Source: an uncultured Clostridia bacterium (GTDB lineage: Bacteria; Bacillota; Clostridia; Oscillospirales; CAG-272). From it: 64,000 bases of DNA. The translations under genes were made by a program, and so were the position numbers. Positions 61,129 through 64,000 of this stretch are shown here, piece by piece. The DNA is taken from the NCBI GenBank assembly GCA_948466345.1, contig CAOKAC010000001.1:124001-188000 (forward strand). Reading direction: 5' to 3'. The notes beneath the pieces are model-generated. The model saw nothing but the letters and a program-made list of their open reading frames with translations. It did no database searches and was not told the origin of the DNA. Every line of letters begins with the position of its first letter. The first letter of the stretch is position 1.

Positions 61129-63030
61129 CTAAATGACAAAATCTGTCGACCCTTCTTCCAGAAGAATTACCCCGCTCTCAGGCGGCACCTCACCTGCAAA
61201 GACCTCTCCGGTAAGCAGTTCCCGTCCCCGAACAGACAATGTGCGAGGCGTATTTGACAGATTGACAGCCACATATATTCTCGCTTCTTTAAGAGAGCGA
61301 GTGTAACAAATATAATCCCGACTGCCTTCTAAAATCTGAAAATCTCCCGTGGAAAAAACAGGGTGCCGGCGAATACTTCCCAGCAGCCTATAATGTTCCT
61401 GCAGCTCCTTTTCTTCCCTTCCCCATGGATAGGGCCTGCGGCAGAAAGGATCATGCCCCCCTTCTATTCCAGCCTCATCCCCATAAAACACAGAAGGTAT
61501 CCCATAGACAGTATACTGAATAATCGAGGCAAGACGCAAAAGTCGCATCCCCCGCTGCCGCGCACCACTCTCCATCTTATAGGTTGCCAGCAGGGTGTTA
61601 TCCTGGGAAAGACCGGCATTATCTCCCAGGACAGAAAGAATACGCTCTGTATCGTGTGTACCCAAAATGTTCATAAGACAGTCGCACACATATTTGGGAT
61701 AGCTACTGTAAATCTCTGTTAAGATTTCAGCCAGCACAGTCCCGCTTCCTTCCAGAATAAACGCAAGAACTCCCTGTCGAAAGGGATAGTTCATCACCGA
61801 ATCCAGCTGCGCGCCGCGTAAATACCGCCGCCTCTTTCCATATGCGATTTTGTCCGCTGCGTTCTCCCAAACCTCTCCAATGATAATCGCATCCGCATTT
61901 GCTTTCTTTACAGACCGACGAAAGGTATCCAAAAAAGCGTCCGACAACTCATCCGCCACATCCAGCCGCCACCCGCCGATGCCGGCAGACACGTACTGGG
62001 CGCCCACGCCATCCTTACCGGTAAAAAAATCCCGGCATGCCGACGTATTATGATTAAGCTTTGGCAGAATTTTAATTCCCCACCAGCAGTCATATTCTGT
62101 GTCTGTCTCTCCAAAATAGTACCAGCCACGATAAGGTGAGGCAGGGTTTCCAAAAGCGCCAATCCCTTCATAGTTTCCATACCGGTCGAAGTATAAACTA
62201 TCGTCGCCGGTATGGTTAAAAACTCCATCCAAGATAATGCGTATTCCGTATTTTTTAGCCTGCCGGATCAAAGCATCCAGCGCCTCTCTGCCGCCAAACT
62301 GGGCGTCTACGGTGTGGTAGTCTCCCGTATCATATTTGTGATTGGAATACGCCTCAAAAATTGGGCTGAGATACAGCACAGTTACACCAAGGCCATGCAG
62401 ATAGGGAAGTTTTTCTATAATCCCCCACAAATCTCCGCCGAAAAATTCGTTGTTCTGCACGTGGGCACCCGGATATGCGCCATATTGGGTAATAGGGCCG
62501 TTCCAATCCGGTGCGTACAAGGCATCTTTTCTCTGCTGGGCAACTTTGCCGCTTTTACAAAAACGGTCTACAAAAATATGGTACATCACGCCCCCATAAA
62601 ACCAGGAAGGAGTGGTGAAGTCTGCGCTGTACACCAAAAGACGATACGCTTTTTCTGCATTTGCAGAAATGTGAAAGTGTACATTGTCAAATGGATTCAT
62701 ATAAAGAACATCTGTCCCACACAGAAGCACTAGGCGATAATAAAACAGACAATTATCGACATTCTCACACAGCTCCTGCATAGAAAGCGACAAACTAAAA
62801 CTGCCGTCTTCCTGCCAAATAAAGGGGATATCCCTGGGCCCTTCTCCATCCTTTGCGATACGCATGGCAATTCCCTGCACGCCGTATGTCCGATGCGGTA
62901 CAATCTTCCACGTGATACACGATTCTATAGAAAAAGCGCCTTGCAAAGAAACATCGATTCCACTCTCATTATACTTTTGTATGGTTATATTTTTTCCTGC
63001 CGTCAGTTGATCGGATAATCGTATCAGCAT
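61129..63030 (-). CDS. GH13 alpha-glucan hydrolase (neopullulanase-like)
   Basis: A 633-residue protein. N-terminal beta domain (1-125), then (beta/alpha)8 barrel: RIILDGVFNHTG, GWRLDVADEL with the nucleophile Asp near 355, IIGEVWENA with the acid Glu near 385, ILGTHDTERI near 457, and a C-terminal beta domain. No signal: cytoplasmic breakdown of glycogen or maltodextrin. It starts two bases after glgP ends, so same operon. Confidence 0.9.
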   Translation of the reverse strand: MLIRLSDQLTAGKNITIQKYNESGIDVSLQGAFSIESCITWKIVPHRTYGVQGIAMRIAKDGEGPRDIPFIWQEDGSFSLSLSMQELCENVDNCLFYYRLVLLCGTDVLYMNPFDNVHFHISANAEKAYRLLVYSADFTTPSWFYGGVMYHIFVDRFCKSGKVAQQRKDALYAPDWNGPITQYGAYPGAHVQNNEFFGGDLWGIIEKLPYLHGLGVTVLYLSPIFEAYSNHKYDTGDYHTVDAQFGGREALDALIRQAKKYGIRIILDGVFNHTGDDSLYFDRYGNYEGIGAFGNPASPYRGWYYFGETDTEYDCWWGIKILPKLNHNTSACRDFFTGKDGVGAQYVSAGIGGWRLDVADELSDAFLDTFRRSVKKANADAIIIGEVWENAADKIAYGKRRRYLRGAQLDSVMNYPFRQGVLAFILEGSGTVLAEILTEIYSSYPKYVCDCLMNILGTHDTERILSVLGDNAGLSQDNTLLATYKMESGARQRGMRLLRLASIIQYTVYGIPSVFYGDEAGIEGGHDPFCRRPYPWGREEKELQEHYRLLGSIRRHPVFSTGDFQILEGSRDYICYTRSLKEARIYVAVNLSNTPRTLSVRGRELLTGEVFAGEVPPESGVILLEEGSTDFVI

Positions 63031-63032
63031 AA

Positions 63033-64000
63033 TTACCGTTCAATCTTCTGCAGATGCCAAATTCTGTCTGCATATTCTTCTACACTGCGAACGGATGCAA
63101 ACTGACCCGCGCCGGCAATATTCATAAGAGACATCCGATTCCAGTTTTCTCTGTCCCGATACGCCATACGCGCTTCCTGCATTACCTTGTGATAGGATTC
63201 AAAATCCGCCATGCACATATACGGATCCGACGCCAACAGATACTCAGCAATGTGGGAAAAGGACTCCCCGTTAAATCCTGTATTCAGGCAGCCGATAATA
63301 CGCTGCAGCCGCTCACTTCCGGCAAAAAAGTCCGTGCTGTGATATCCATTTGTCCAAAGGGTGTGAACCTCATCTGCTCCAAGGCCAAACATAAACATAT
63401 TTTCGTGTCCCGCCTGCTCCAGCATCTCGATGTTTGCGCCGTCAGCGGTGCCGACAGTAATAGCCCCGTTAATCATCAGCTTCATACATCCGGTGCCGCT
63501 GGCTTCCTTGCCAGCTAGGGAAATCTGTTGGGACACTTCTGCTGCGGGAATCAAAGCTTCTGCAATGGATACATTATAATTCTCTACAAACAGGACCTGT
63601 AGCTTTTCGCTGATTTTTGCATCCCAGGAAATTTCCTCGCCCATGCACCAAATCAGCCGGATGATTTCCTTTGCCATCCGATATCCGGGCGCCGCCTTGG
63701 CTCCAAAAATAAAAGTCTGCGGCAGAATATCCGCGTCCGGGTTATCCCGCAAATCCAAATAGGTCCCAATAATATTCATTGCATTGAGCAACTGGCGCTT
63801 GTATTCATGAAGCCGTTTTATCTGCACATCAAAAATAGATTCTGGATTGATGAGCACGCCAGTTTTATCAAACACCTTTTTGGAAAAACGCCTTTTGTTT
63901 TCTGCCTTTATCTCGCCTAGTCGGCGCAGCACTTCCCTATCTCCTTCAAAATCGCGCAGGCGGGCAAGCTGGTCCGGTTTTTTTCGAAAATCATCGCCAA
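63033..64000 (-). CDS. glgP: Glycogen/maltodextrin phosphorylase, C-terminal part
   Basis: Open to the right edge (5' part missing). The frame runs from DDFRKKPDQLARLRDFEGDR through DVQIKRLHEYKRQLLN to the PLP-lysine segment GTGCMKLMINGAITVGTADG and the end EYADRIWHLQKIER. Releases glucose-1-phosphate from alpha-1,4-glucans. The first internal GTG (63932) is not the true start. Confidence 0.93.
   Translation of the reverse strand, partial: GDDFRKKPDQLARLRDFEGDREVLRRLGEIKAENKRRFSKKVFDKTGVLINPESIFDVQIKRLHEYKRQLLNAMNIIGTYLDLRDNPDADILPQTFIFGAKAAPGYRMAKEIIRLIWCMGEEISWDAKISEKLQVLFVENYNVSIAEALIPAAEVSQQISLAGKEASGTGCMKLMINGAITVGTADGANIEMLEQAGHENMFMFGLGADEVHTLWTNGYHSTDFFAGSERLQRIIGCLNTGFNGESFSHIAEYLLASDPYMCMADFESYHKVMQEARMAYRDRENWNRMSLMNIAGAGQFASVRSVEEYADRIWHLQKIER

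Overview
The window looks like a chromosome segment of a Clostridia-class Bacillota, plausibly a gut member of the Oscillospirales or a relative. The support is the gene content: rimP-nusA-ylxR-ylxQ-infB operon, YitT, a FeoB-associated Cys-rich peptide, a DUF6472-type protein, a cohesin/dockerin protein, anaerobic ribonucleotide reductase, an L10 leader, and Gram-positive TTGACA-17-TATAAT promoters with AGGAGG ribosome sites. I cannot name the genus.

Positions 1 to about 13,970 are the right part of an AT-rich integrated element whose left end is outside the window. It ends with a tyrosine integrase (single-base frameshift) next to a tRNA-Gln 3' fragment (attR). It carries a rolling-circle (HUH) replication initiator with a DUF6017-like partner and a predicted counter-transcribed RNA, a leucine-rich-repeat operon, and an array (3.76-9.6 kb) of ten XRE-type and six ribbon-helix-helix regulators. 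Many of these are in divergent pairs around shared promoters and palindromic operators. The array is followed by an ImmR/ImmA-like pair. Toxin-antitoxin material is dense: a candidate type I module (39-aa membrane peptide with antisense RNA), BrnTA (brnT frameshifted), an orphan frameshifted HicB, and an apparently intact YefM-YoeB between 76-bp direct repeats. Several regulator and peptide genes are shorter than 60 codons.

From 14 to 64 kb the sequence is ordinary chromosome. It holds a carbohydrate/hydrolase stretch (cupin, patatin, GH127-like, PHP, esterase), asd, and a cohesin-dockerin protein. It then has an NrdD-redoxin fusion with NrdR-like boxes followed by trxB, then rnpB, gpmI, the infB operon, rarA and tcdA, a PBP-type carboxypeptidase, tRNA-Ile2 and rtcB. 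A complete type I restriction system hsdMSR follows. The remainder is rplJL with its leader, cca, typA, a frameshifted NERD protein, mutY, an acyl-ACP thioesterase, L-fucose isomerase, a GH13 enzyme and the C-terminal part of glycogen phosphorylase, which runs off the right edge.

The most unusual part is the regulator array: in effect a row of lysogeny-like switches with shared leaders, shared 3' ends and shared gene starts, which suggests cassette shuffling. At least four genes (brnT, hicB, int, NERD) carry one-base lesions, three of them in A6-A7 runs. Assembly error must be excluded before these are called pseudogenes. Two or three further regions contain decayed fragments.
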